NCBI GenBank assembly: GCA_030267965.1
Contig: BRYA01000595.1
Span: 1 to 27,312, forward strand
Direction of reading: 5' to 3'
Source of the DNA: Triparma columacea
Lineage: Eukaryota > Sar > Bolidophyceae > Parmales > Triparmaceae
Length of the DNA stretch: 27,312 bases
In this document: in pieces, positions 1-9,094 of the stretch
How the letters are laid out: each line of letters opens with the position of its first letter
Numbering within the stretch: position 1 is the stretch's first letter
The notes under the pieces: generated by a model
The model's input: only the letters and a program-made list of their open reading frames with translations
The model's database searches: none
What the model was told of the DNA's origin: nothing
Made by a program: the position numbers and the translations under genes

Positions 1-90
1 CACCCTTTACACCCTTTACACCCTTTACACCCTTTACACCCTTTACACCCTTTACACCATTTACACCATTTACACCATTTACACCATTTA
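1..90. repeat. 9-bp minisatellite, 10 copies
   Basis: Ten uninterrupted copies of a 9-mer: six of CACCCTTTA (1-54), then four of CACCATTTA (55-90). The single C-to-A change is shared by a contiguous block, which indicates local spreading of the variant. It is not the canonical TTAGGG or TTTAGGG telomere repeat. The array starts at base 1 and probably continues leftwards. Confidence 0.9.
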
Positions 91-606
91 CACACTCACA
101 CACTCACACACACCTTATCCTTACACACACTCACACACATACACACCTTCAACCACACTTACAAACACACACACACCATATCATCTTATACCCTCCTCTC
201 CTCTACTCTCCCCCCTCACTTCCCCTTTCTCCTCTGCACAATCACACTCATCTATCTTTTATTAATCCCCATACACATCTACCAAAACTTCCATTATACT
301 CACAAACTACTATAACACTTTCACAATTCTTCAAAATTCCATACACATTTATTACACTTCTATTATACTCACAAACCACCATAACACTGCCCACATCTTT
401 TCAAAACTTCATACACATCTACTACACTTTCACAATACTCACAAATTACTATAACACTCCCACAATACTTCTACTACACTTTCACAATACTCACAAACCA
501 CTATAACACTCCGTTAGTACCCAACATATACCTAAAACACTTTCAAAATATTCACAACAATACTTAATCAAATCAATTTCTCCTACAAATGTTGCTGCCC
601 TTTTAG
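91..606. repeat. CA-rich AT-rich spacer with four degenerate repeats
   Basis: A C/A/T-rich, G-poor tract with no coding signal. Within it a block of the form ACTCACAAAxYACYATAACACT recurs at 298, 367, 437 and 489, spaced 69, 70 and 52 bp, so this is a degenerate tandem array of about 70 bp. It lies just downstream of the stop codon of the minus-strand gene at 607, so part of it is presumably that gene's 3'UTR and polyadenylation region. Positions 91-297 show only CA dinucleotide-rich sequence. Confidence 0.6.
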
Positions 607-3600
607 TTACTCCCCATCATCCTCATCTCTCATTGGTACTACACTGCTTACTTTAGCCTTCCCACCTCCTACCCCTATAATATCTCCACCATCAGCTCCT
701 CCAAAACTTGCTTTCCTAACACTTGCTCCCAAAGCACCTGCTTGACCACCCTCAGCTTTAGCATCAACACTTGCTCTCCTCACACTCTCTCTCCTTCTAG
801 CATCTCCTGCTCCTGGAATGTATTCAACTGGCACTTTAGCTCTCATTGCATCATCAAACCATTTTAGCTCCTCCTCTTCCCATCTTTCCCAGTTTGCCTC
901 TACCCAAGCTTGCACTTCCCCCTCAATTGGTTTCCAAAGATATTTTGATCTTGTAAAGACTTGAGCCTTTTCTTGATCTGCTTCTGCTTCCTTAAAAGCT
1001 CTCATTCCTAAATCATATCCTCTTTCAAAGCTAAAAAATGTATTCCAGTATCTCATTTCTATGTTCGCTAAAAAAACAGCAGAGCAAAAGATGGTAATCG
1101 GTATGGTGACAGAAATCAAATTCCAAGCCAGAACAAGCCCCTTATCTACAACATCTCCCCTTTCAGCAAGAGTTATTGCTACTGGAAGACTCCCAATCGT
1201 CAAAACAAAGCCAAGTAGCCAATACATTCCACCAAGCTCATAAGGATGCCTAAACTGCACAATTGATGTAAAGTCTGTCACCACTTTCACCAACACTCTA
1301 GCTACGATGCTACTCAATATTTCTGTATTGCCACCAACAGGCATCCAATACCAAAAATCACTTCTTAAGACCTTCACCAACAAGTACAGAAGCAGGTCAG
1401 CACCAACATATAAAGAGACCCATCTACCACCAAGTAGCCCTAACAAAACTATTGTCATGCACCTTATCACAAGCATACATGCGCTAAAGAACATCAATGT
1501 AACAAATATGATAGATCGCTTGGTGGGATTTGCAGGCACATACCCATAGAAGTCAGGCACTTGCTCTCTCTTCACGGGGTCAGTGTCAAAGTCATAACTT
1601 ATAGTTGCAGATGCAAAGCCTGTAGTCAATGCTGAAACTGCAATTGAAAGCCATGCTGCCCTTGAAGCCTTTACTTCACTTGTTGCAACAGCCATGAGTT
1701 GAATTATAACACCAGGTATGGCTTCAGCAAACATCTCAATACATTTCATGACAGTCATCTCGTACATAGGATCAGCGGCATGTCCAGCTTCTTGCTTTCC
1801 TCCCTTTGCTACCCTGTAAGCATCAATAGCAGGTTTAAATCCAATTAAAATTGGAAACCATTCCCTTAACACCCTCATAATCCCCAACTTTCTGTTTTGA
1901 CCCCAAACAAAAAGCATTTGAATCCCCATTGAAGCGGCCAAACTTGCCAGAGAAGCTTTGAAGTAACCATACTTCTCATCACTCCAAAACATGTACGTCA
2001 CATACACATCAGTCACTAAATCTGCCATACTAGTGATAGCCCCAACAGTAACCCTTGCCTTCAACCCCCAAGGAACTTCTTCCAAAAGCTTGTAGCTAAT
2101 TGTCTCAAGCATAGGTCTTAACCATTCATACTCCTCATCAAGCTCCTGTAGTGCAGGGAAATTTAATATGAAGGCATCTACAGCAGCAACTGGCTGAGTA
2201 TTGATTGCCAAACTCCTCGCTAGAGATTCTCCAATCTCCCTTCCTTCCTTCTCTCCTAGCTCTATAGTCTTACCCTCTACCTTCCTCAACTTACACAATT
2301 TGTTCTTGACAACAGCGCCAAGCATTGGTGTGACAAACGCGTACTTCTCTGCAGCCTGTCTTAGAATGTAGTTTTTCCCAATAAATGACCTGACAGCTTC
2401 CTCCTTTGTCATTCCCTTCTTCCTGAAACCTAATGCAACCAACAGTTGCTCACCCAACAACTTTCCTATTTGTTTAGGATCTAAGCCTGTATATTCTTGT
2501 GTAGTATCATTCACAGCATGTGAAGCAATTAATGCGCCTCCACTGTCCAAGCCAACACTTGCTCTCCTAATACTTGCTCCCAAAGCACCCGCTAACCCAC
2601 CCTCAGCTTCAGCATCAACACTTGCTCTTCTGACACTCTCTCTCCTTCTAGCATCTCCGTCTGCTGGAATGAACTCTACAGGTACTTTAGCCTTCATCAC
2701 ATCAGTTAACCATTCTGGCTTCTCCTCTTCCCATTGAGCCCAATTAATCTTCACCCATCTTTTCACTGCAGGTTCAATAGACACCCACTGGCGTCTTGAA
2801 CAGGTGAAGACTTGGATTTTTTTGGCATCGTTGTTGCCCTCAAGAAAATATGCAATTTTCTGAGCCTTTGCTGTTTGTGTGCTCCAGAAGGTGTGCAAGT
2901 ACTTCCTTTCAATATTAAAAAAGAAGACAGCAAAGCATAGAGTAGTTATTGGAATGAAAGAATTCGCAATTGTTGATGCAAAATCAATTGCGCCCTCATC
3001 AAAATAAGGTGAAGCTATATATATTGACACTGGTAAGCTTCCCATTGTCAACACAAGACCAAACAACCAGTACACTCCCCCAACTTCATTAGGATGTCTA
3101 AAATGCACCATTGAAGTGAAGTCCACAATGATCTTTATAATCACTCTCATTAGAATACTACTCACAATTTCTATATTTCCCCCCAATGGCATCCAGTACC
3201 AAAAGTCTCCCCTCAATATCTTCACAAGAATATAAAGACCAAGGTCTGCTCCAATGTAGAGAAAGGCCCAACTACCTCCCATCAACCCAAGAAGAACTAT
3301 TGTTGTACACCTTATAAGAAGCATTCCTGCAGTGAACAGCAGCATGAACACAAATACTACTGTTCTCTTGCTTGCTTTTGCTGGTATATATCCATAGAAG
3401 TCTGGTACCACTTCTCTCTTAGCAGGGTCTGTGTCCCAGTCGTAACTAATTGTTGCTGAGGCAAAGCCTGTTGTAATTGCTGACACTGCAACTGAAAGCC
3501 ATGCTGAAGTTCCAACATCTTTGTTGCTGGTTGCTATTGCCATAAGTTGGATGATCACACCAGGGATGGCCTCTGCAAACATCTCTATCCCTTTCATACC

Positions 3601-6600
3601 TGTCATCTCCAGCATTGGGTCCATTGTTGCCCCAACCTCTTGATTTGCTCCAGTTGCCACCCTGTAAGCATCAACAGCAGGCTTGTACCCAAGCAAGATT
3701 GGAATCCACTCCCTTAGCACCCTCTTCATCCCCAGCTTCCTATTTTGAAACCAAACCAAAAGCATTTGAATCCCCATTGATACCATCAAACTTGCCAAAG
3801 AAGCCTTAAAGTACCCATACTTCTTATCTTTCCACAACTTATGTGTCACATACACATCAGTCAGCAAATCAAGCATGCTTGTGGCAGCACCAACAGTCAC
3901 TCTTGCCTTTAAGCCTAGGCTAGACTTCATAAATAGTTTCATAACTATCTCCTCAAGCATGGGCCTTAACCACTCTTGTGCTTTCATAACCTCCTGCACT
4001 TCAGTGAATTGATGGGCCCACTCATCAACAGCATGTGCAGCAGTTGCTGTGGTCAACATGACTGCTGTCATTGCACTCCCAATCTCCCATCCCCTGGTTT
4101 CCTCCTCACTGTTATCTTCTCCCTCATTTGTCGCTCTCCTTTTAAATTTATTCATGACCACAGCATACAGCATAGTTCTCATAAAACCATGCTGCTCTGT
4201 AATCTCTCTCAGTGCCCTATTGGCATTAATAAATTGCCTCACAACCTCTACCTTACTGTCCCCTGCAACATTCCTTTTCTTCACTCTCTCCATCAGCTGC
4301 TCTCCAAACCTCCTCCCATCCTGTTCCCCTGCTTCAGTGCTCTTGAGCTGATTATCAAAGTAGTAAGCAGCATCAGTTGCCATGCTCAGGTGCTTAATTA
4401 CACTCTGTTTGCTAGCAGCTTTTCCTACACCCTCATATCTAGCTATAATTTCAACATCTGTTTTATTCTGGCCAGCCTCAGAAAATTTAAATGCCATAAA
4501 TACTTTGGTATTTGAGCCAGAGCTGGAACTAGTCAGTGACCTTTTTAGTACAAATACTTCGTGGTCGACTGTGATAACGAGAGTCTTGTTATTGATTCTG
4601 TGAAGCATTACCTTGGATTTCAATCTGCTCTGGACGTCCCAGAAGAATGCTGCAACTTCCTTATGGGATGCTCTCACAGTTATTGAAGTCTTCCCCCATC
4701 CCATTCCCTTCTCTGCCTTTATCAATGTCTGCCCAGTCAACCCACTACTGATCTCTTTAGCTCCATCAATCTCGTCAAAGTGACTTTCAATCCCTGGTGC
4801 TACTTCAATTGCAACTTCCTCAATCTTTGCAATGATCTGCTGTCTCTTGAAGATTTCAATTTCTTGGCTCTTGTCAAACTTCTTCCTTAAGTTTGAGACT
4901 TGTGCAAGAAACCTTGGTGCAATTTTGTTTGTGATGGAAGAGTAGAAAACACCACCAAGGTCTACATTTGTTGTAAATGTCACTGATGTTTGTGGCACAT
5001 CTCCAATAGGGTCAAGTGGCTCGAACACCCATACTGTGTGAATCTTTACTAAAACATTCCCAGCCTTCACTGGAAAGTCTTCATAAATCTCCTCTGTGTC
5101 TGCAACATCAATAATAACTTTGCCATCATGTTGCTTGGACCAGGTAACTTTACTCCTTCCCTCACGTGGATTAAAACCAGGGAGACCAAGTTCCCTCGTT
5201 GTTATGTAGTAGTTGGTGTGTGGATTAACTTTGATGACTTTCAAGAAGGTTATTCTATTCTTCTGAGCTTTCTTAACTTTCTCTCTGCTGTCTAGACCAA
5301 CTATTTGATTTGCTGCACACACCTCCACACTAGCATCAACTACAGTAGTGGCAAAACCAGTCCCACTGCTTGCCCCATCGACATGAACTAACTTCATCTT
5401 GACCCTCTCATCAGGACTCTTCAGATCTTCAAAATGCTTACTCTTTATGCAATTTTTGTAGAACTCCTTCCCCATCCTGATTGCATCCTCCTCCTCATCT
5501 GTATAGTCTTGAGGCTCATTCTTGATGATGTTGGCAAGAGAGACCAGTGCAGCTTTATCAACCTCGTCATCTTTATTGAAAGATATTCTTAAGTTAGCAA
5601 CTGCACCCAGGGCATTTGGTATCTTTTTGTCAACAAGAGATTTAGGTAAGTAGCCTGCCGCATCAGCATGTTGCAGTAGCTCAATCTTGCACTGAGGAAC
5701 TCCACTAACATTTTCAATGTTAGTTGCAATAAAGATTGCTTGAGTTGTTCCTCTTAAAAATGTCCCAGCACTCCCACCATAATCAACCTCATCTTTCAGA
5801 GGCCAGACAGCAACGGAAATGGATTCGTGTTTGTCATTTCTCAGTATTAACTTGTTGACAAACTCACGATTGCTAATGTACTTTGGTAATTTCTTCACGG
5901 TGGCAACCACTTTCTCGTTGGGTTTACCCTTGTATGTTTGTATCTCTAGTCTAGCCAGGTTCCCTTCCTCCCTGTCAGTAGCCATCCTCTTCCTGCTGCA
6001 GTACTCAAAGTACCAAGCAGCGGCTTTTTCTGCAGTGCAGTCAGCAGTTGCTATTGCACGTCCCAAAGCTATGCTCTGCTCTCCCTGCTCTTGCTGCTTG
6101 TACTTGATCTCCATCTTCACTCCCTCATAAGGTGACTCAAGAGGCCCCCACCCTTCTTCATCCTCCCCACCAAAGAGCTTCTCCAACTCCCCAAACACCT
6201 TCTTCTGGTCCTCCTCCAACTCAACACCCTCCCTCATCCTCTCCACCAAGGCCCCCCTGATCTCAGCATCAACTTCCTTCCCGTTCCTCCTGAACTTCTT
6301 CTGCAATCTGTTGGCCTCGACAAGCTGATTCTTTGCAAGGTAGTCAATGGCATTGTCCATCAGTGTCTTTTGAAGGCCTTTGAAATGCAGATCAACTGTC
6401 TGAATACGTGTCACCCTACAGACATTTGGAGCAATCTCATTGAAGAAGTAGGCACCTGTAGTCTCTGCTAGCACAAATCCTTCCTTACTGAGGTTCTTGA
6501 AGCCTCCTTCAGGGTACTCTGTCAGTGGCACAAATCCTGTCATGTATGAAGTCTGGCCATTCTCAAGTTTGACCTCCTTCCACACAAACCAATTCTGAAA

Positions 6601-7824
6601 TAGTCGATTGGTGGTGGCGGGGACCTTCACGCTATAATGATAGTGCATGCTTCTAGTTCCCTCAAAATCATTCCTGATCACCCTTGGTAACTTCCCATTA
6701 TTTTTGAAGTGCCTCTCAGATCGCGCAAATGTGTCGAGCAGAAATTGTTCTGCCAACACAGCCTCTGCTGACTTGTCCACATTGACCCCAAAGGCTGCCC
6801 ACACATTGTCTCCCTCTCTCCACAGGAACTTGTCCACTCCCTCCTTCAGTGTCCCCTTGACTCTCTTCCCCTTCTTGTAGAGTTTCTCCTCCAGCCCTGC
6901 AACACTTTCCAGCATCCTGTCCTCTTCCTCAGTAAGGGTTGGCACATTAGGCATGACCTCTTCCACAAAGTGCACCTTCCTCCGCTCGTCAATGACTGCA
7001 GGCTTTCTGAAGTTCTTCCTGACCTCCTCCATGATACCCTTTACTGCTGCATACGCAGTCTTGACGTCTCCCTTCTTGATCCTGCCACTGTTCCAGCCTT
7101 CAACCCTAGATCTCGTGGATCTCACACTCCTAAAAGTTTTGACTGTGCGAACATCAACTTCTGGTTTCATCTCTGTTGCTCTCTCCTCTGCCTTAAGAGT
7201 CCCCACCACGGTGACTGCAGTTTGTCCAAACTCAAAGTCAGTGAAGCTGAGCTTGCCCTTAATGACACCTCGTTTGACAGTCTTGGTCTTTATCGACACG
7301 AGAATTTCGACAAGCATCGCAGTTGCCCCGTCAGAAAGGTCATCCTCATCAAGGGGTGCCAACTCCATAATGTTTGTCGATTTGTCAGGAGATACTACTT
7401 TGATGTCGAGGAGAAATTCGACAAACTTATTCCCGCTGCCGTAGTGCTGCCAGTAGACGAGTCTGTGAATGACTCCTTCCTTTTCGTCATACTCCTGGAG
7501 GGTCTTCCTGCGGAACTTGCCGTGCTCACAATCGGTGAGGAGAAAGTCAATGATCTTGTCGCGCTCGTCGTGGACGACATCAGCGAGCTCCATAACCTTG
7601 ACATCGACGCCGGTAGAGTTGTCGACGAGGCCTTCAATGGCTCCTCGGTCATTCAGAAGTTTCACAAGTTTACCTTGTTCGGGGCCAAGAGCTATGTAAT
7701 CGATATGTACGGGACCGTGTATTGCGGAGGGTGTGTGATTGGGGCCTGAGGGGGGCTCGGAGGCATAGTTGGTCTTGCCGGCGTCATTCACGACTCCTGC
7801 ATCTGCTACAACCTCACCCTCCAT
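607..7824 (-). CDS. START-like domain / tandem XKR-like membrane protein, 2405 aa
   Basis: One uninterrupted reading frame. The start is the ATG at 7822-7824; the stop TAA is at 607-609. Approximate layout by residue: 1-220 beta-rich N-terminus; START-like regions at about 350-512, 590-755 (with a START-type PKYISNREFV strand), 830-985 and 1045-1155, each opening with a helix of the VxASxEEVAAxxWD kind; then two homologous modules at about 1166-1757 and 1782-2370. Each module has a helical prelude, then about eight hydrophobic segments. These include a D-rich first helix (DLLTDVYVT, DLVTDVYVT), an invariant QNRKLG loop and a helix IEMFAEAIPGVIIQLMA, which resembles the ETAPQ-type helix of XK-related (XKR) phospholipid scramblases. 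Each module ends in a near-identical tail with RRESVRRASVD. The START calls are fairly secure. The XKR assignment rests on remembered family patterns. Inferred role: a membrane protein that binds lipids through START folds and perhaps moves them through the XKR-like part. Other polytopic membrane families remain possible. Confidence 0.8.
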   Translation of the reverse strand: MEGEVVADAGVVNDAGKTNYASEPPSGPNHTPSAIHGPVHIDYIALGPEQGKLVKLLNDRGAIEGLVDNSTGVDVKVMELADVVHDERDKIIDFLLTDCEHGKFRRKTLQEYDEKEGVIHRLVYWQHYGSGNKFVEFLLDIKVVSPDKSTNIMELAPLDEDDLSDGATAMLVEILVSIKTKTVKRGVIKGKLSFTDFEFGQTAVTVVGTLKAEERATEMKPEVDVRTVKTFRSVRSTRSRVEGWNSGRIKKGDVKTAYAAVKGIMEEVRKNFRKPAVIDERRKVHFVEEVMPNVPTLTEEEDRMLESVAGLEEKLYKKGKRVKGTLKEGVDKFLWREGDNVWAAFGVNVDKSAEAVLAEQFLLDTFARSERHFKNNGKLPRVIRNDFEGTRSMHYHYSVKVPATTNRLFQNWFVWKEVKLENGQTSYMTGFVPLTEYPEGGFKNLSKEGFVLAETTGAYFFNEIAPNVCRVTRIQTVDLHFKGLQKTLMDNAIDYLAKNQLVEANRLQKKFRRNGKEVDAEIRGALVERMREGVELEEDQKKVFGELEKLFGGEDEEGWGPLESPYEGVKMEIKYKQQEQGEQSIALGRAIATADCTAEKAAAWYFEYCSRKRMATDREEGNLARLEIQTYKGKPNEKVVATVKKLPKYISNREFVNKLILRNDKHESISVAVWPLKDEVDYGGSAGTFLRGTTQAIFIATNIENVSGVPQCKIELLQHADAAGYLPKSLVDKKIPNALGAVANLRISFNKDDEVDKAALVSLANIIKNEPQDYTDEEEDAIRMGKEFYKNCIKSKHFEDLKSPDERVKMKLVHVDGASSGTGFATTVVDASVEVCAANQIVGLDSREKVKKAQKNRITFLKVIKVNPHTNYYITTRELGLPGFNPREGRSKVTWSKQHDGKVIIDVADTEEIYEDFPVKAGNVLVKIHTVWVFEPLDPIGDVPQTSVTFTTNVDLGGVFYSSITNKIAPRFLAQVSNLRKKFDKSQEIEIFKRQQIIAKIEEVAIEVAPGIESHFDEIDGAKEISSGLTGQTLIKAEKGMGWGKTSITVRASHKEVAAFFWDVQSRLKSKVMLHRINNKTLVITVDHEVFVLKRSLTSSSSGSNTKVFMAFKFSEAGQNKTDVEIIARYEGVGKAASKQSVIKHLSMATDAAYYFDNQLKSTEAGEQDGRRFGEQLMERVKKRNVAGDSKVEVVRQFINANRALREITEQHGFMRTMLYAVVMNKFKRRATNEGEDNSEEETRGWEIGSAMTAVMLTTATAAHAVDEWAHQFTEVQEVMKAQEWLRPMLEEIVMKLFMKSSLGLKARVTVGAATSMLDLLTDVYVTHKLWKDKKYGYFKASLASLMVSMGIQMLLVWFQNRKLGMKRVLREWIPILLGYKPAVDAYRVATGANQEVGATMDPMLEMTGMKGIEMFAEAIPGVIIQLMAIATSNKDVGTSAWLSVAVSAITTGFASATISYDWDTDPAKREVVPDFYGYIPAKASKRTVVFVFMLLFTAGMLLIRCTTIVLLGLMGGSWAFLYIGADLGLYILVKILRGDFWYWMPLGGNIEIVSSILMRVIIKIIVDFTSMVHFRHPNEVGGVYWLFGLVLTMGSLPVSIYIASPYFDEGAIDFASTIANSFIPITTLCFAVFFFNIERKYLHTFWSTQTAKAQKIAYFLEGNNDAKKIQVFTCSRRQWVSIEPAVKRWVKINWAQWEEEKPEWLTDVMKAKVPVEFIPADGDARRRESVRRASVDAEAEGGLAGALGASIRRASVGLDSGGALIASHAVNDTTQEYTGLDPKQIGKLLGEQLLVALGFRKKGMTKEEAVRSFIGKNYILRQAAEKYAFVTPMLGAVVKNKLCKLRKVEGKTIELGEKEGREIGESLARSLAINTQPVAAVDAFILNFPALQELDEEYEWLRPMLETISYKLLEEVPWGLKARVTVGAITSMADLVTDVYVTYMFWSDEKYGYFKASLASLAASMGIQMLFVWGQNRKLGIMRVLREWFPILIGFKPAIDAYRVAKGGKQEAGHAADPMYEMTVMKCIEMFAEAIPGVIIQLMAVATSEVKASRAAWLSIAVSALTTGFASATISYDFDTDPVKREQVPDFYGYVPANPTKRSIIFVTLMFFSACMLVIRCMTIVLLGLLGGRWVSLYVGADLLLYLLVKVLRSDFWYWMPVGGNTEILSSIVARVLVKVVTDFTSIVQFRHPYELGGMYWLLGFVLTIGSLPVAITLAERGDVVDKGLVLAWNLISVTIPITIFCSAVFLANIEMRYWNTFFSFERGYDLGMRAFKEAEADQEKAQVFTRSKYLWKPIEGEVQAWVEANWERWEEEELKWFDDAMRAKVPVEYIPGAGDARRRESVRRASVDAKAEGGQAGALGASVRKASFGGADGGDIIGVGGGKAKVSSVVPMRDEDDGE
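764..2700 (-). repeat. Intragenic duplication of the membrane-module tail
   Basis: The two membrane modules of the 607-7824 gene are still alike at DNA level at their tails. The stretch at about 764-840 and its partner at about 2620-2700 share long identical blocks, including the run encoding ARRRESVRRASVD. Within the modules, segments such as LGLKARVTVGA, KYGYFKASLASL and TTGFASATISYD are also preserved. This indicates an internal tandem duplication of roughly 600 codons, with some parts kept identical by selection or gene conversion. Confidence 0.75.
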
Positions 7825-9094
7825 GACGATCTTAATTGGGTGCTGAAAATTATGCGTTCGCGATCAACATGCGCAAAAAAAGGAGGCGGGGCGGCGTTTT
7901 TTGGTGTGAGTGAACATATCGTAAATTGGCATACTCGTATAGTGGTTCATTATTGTGCGTTTTTATCTTTTCCAAAATCACCCAATCTTCTGGGTCCATC
8001 GCAAGTGCCCAACGCCAGTCCTCATCTGGAAGGCAAGTTGCAGGGTGGGGGCAGGCCTCATCATCACGATGAGGCACATAGAACCCCTCAATATACCGCT
8101 CCGATCCAACGTAAAGCCTTTTCGTCCCTCTCTTTACATTCTCACCTTCCAAATGAGGACTAAATTGCTACACACACGTTACCTCTTTTCCAAGTATAGT
8201 CAGATAGGATCGAATCAATCGGAGAGAAAGAATCGGATCATAACACTAGATGATTATATGTTACAGGACTAAATTGCTTGTGCTCACGACGTTGGTCGGG
8301 AGTGGTGTGAGCTAGTATTATGCTTCAGTCAACACTTAAAGCCGTCAAACTCTATATTCTGAGTGTTGTGTAGTATTATCGATCTTCTTGTTGCAACGAA
8401 TACGACAATCCGATGTAAATGAGATTAGTGTATTCAGAAATTGTTTTGAGGGTTTTGGAAAGTTAATTTAACACACCTTGAACTCCGTCTATGCCTCCAT
8501 GTCTTCGTGTTTCCAGTCCTTAGATCAGCGTTTGCTCCCATTTGCCATTTCAAGTACGCTATATCTTCCCAATAACAAAATTGTATCTATATGCTGCACC
8601 CTTCCTCCTCCTTCCCAATCCCTCAAATCGACCCAAAGAGTCGCACGGACCCTATATACACAGCCTTCCTCTCAAACGTTGGCCAAGGCAACACAATTTG
8701 CCCTAAATCCTTCCCTACTCACACACCCATAACCAGACAGCGAATGCATAGCACGGCCTTGATCTCTCCGAGCGCTGCAAAGCACTTCCCCGGAGCCCCG
8801 GTCTGCATGGTCTCCAGCCCTCCAACAATGCTACTAATCTTGTGATGCCGAAAATTTGGATTTTCTTGAAAAAACGTGCTTCATTTCCCCACACTTCCAG
8901 TAACTCTCCCCCCTCCCGCGCACTGTCCGTCACTCCCCCCCCCGATTTTTTCTGTTTATGATTGTTGCATTATTGAATCACGCAGATGTATGCGTCAAGC
9001 CGACGAGGATTGTCGTCACAAACGACCCTCCCCCCGACTGCCTTATCCCCTTTTCCCTTCCCTTTTTTTCCTTCCACTTCGAACCTCCATCTTC
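7825..9094. other. Intergenic region between two minus-strand genes
   Basis: 1.27 kb that must hold the 3'UTR of the BET gene (right side) and the promoter of the START/XKR-like gene (left side). AT-rich stretches alternate with coding-like GC-richer islands at 7850-8152 and 8719-8835, both on the minus strand and described separately. I see no RNA gene, no TATA box I would trust and no transposon ends. Confidence 0.5.
7850..8152 (-). CDS. Possible small protein or exon remnant, 100 aa
   Basis: The peptide is not low complexity. It is rich in Trp, Asp, Tyr and His, with a segment CLPDEDWRWALAMDPEDWV, which looks more protein-like than the usual antisense shadow. It ends only 25 bp before the ATG of the START/XKR-like gene, in another frame, so it is not a simple N-terminal extension. 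It might be a small gene, an exon with unseen partners, or a remnant. I do not recognise any family and cannot identify splice sites that join it to a neighbour. Confidence 0.25.
   Translation of the reverse strand: MEGENVKRGTKRLYVGSERYIEGFYVPHRDDEACPHPATCLPDEDWRWALAMDPEDWVILEKIKTHNNEPLYEYANLRYVHSHQKTPPRLLFLRMLIANA

Noticed and set aside
6970..7749. 259-codon plus-strand open frame opposite the START/XKR-like gene
   Set aside because: Shadow of the long minus-strand coding frame; no recognisable domain.
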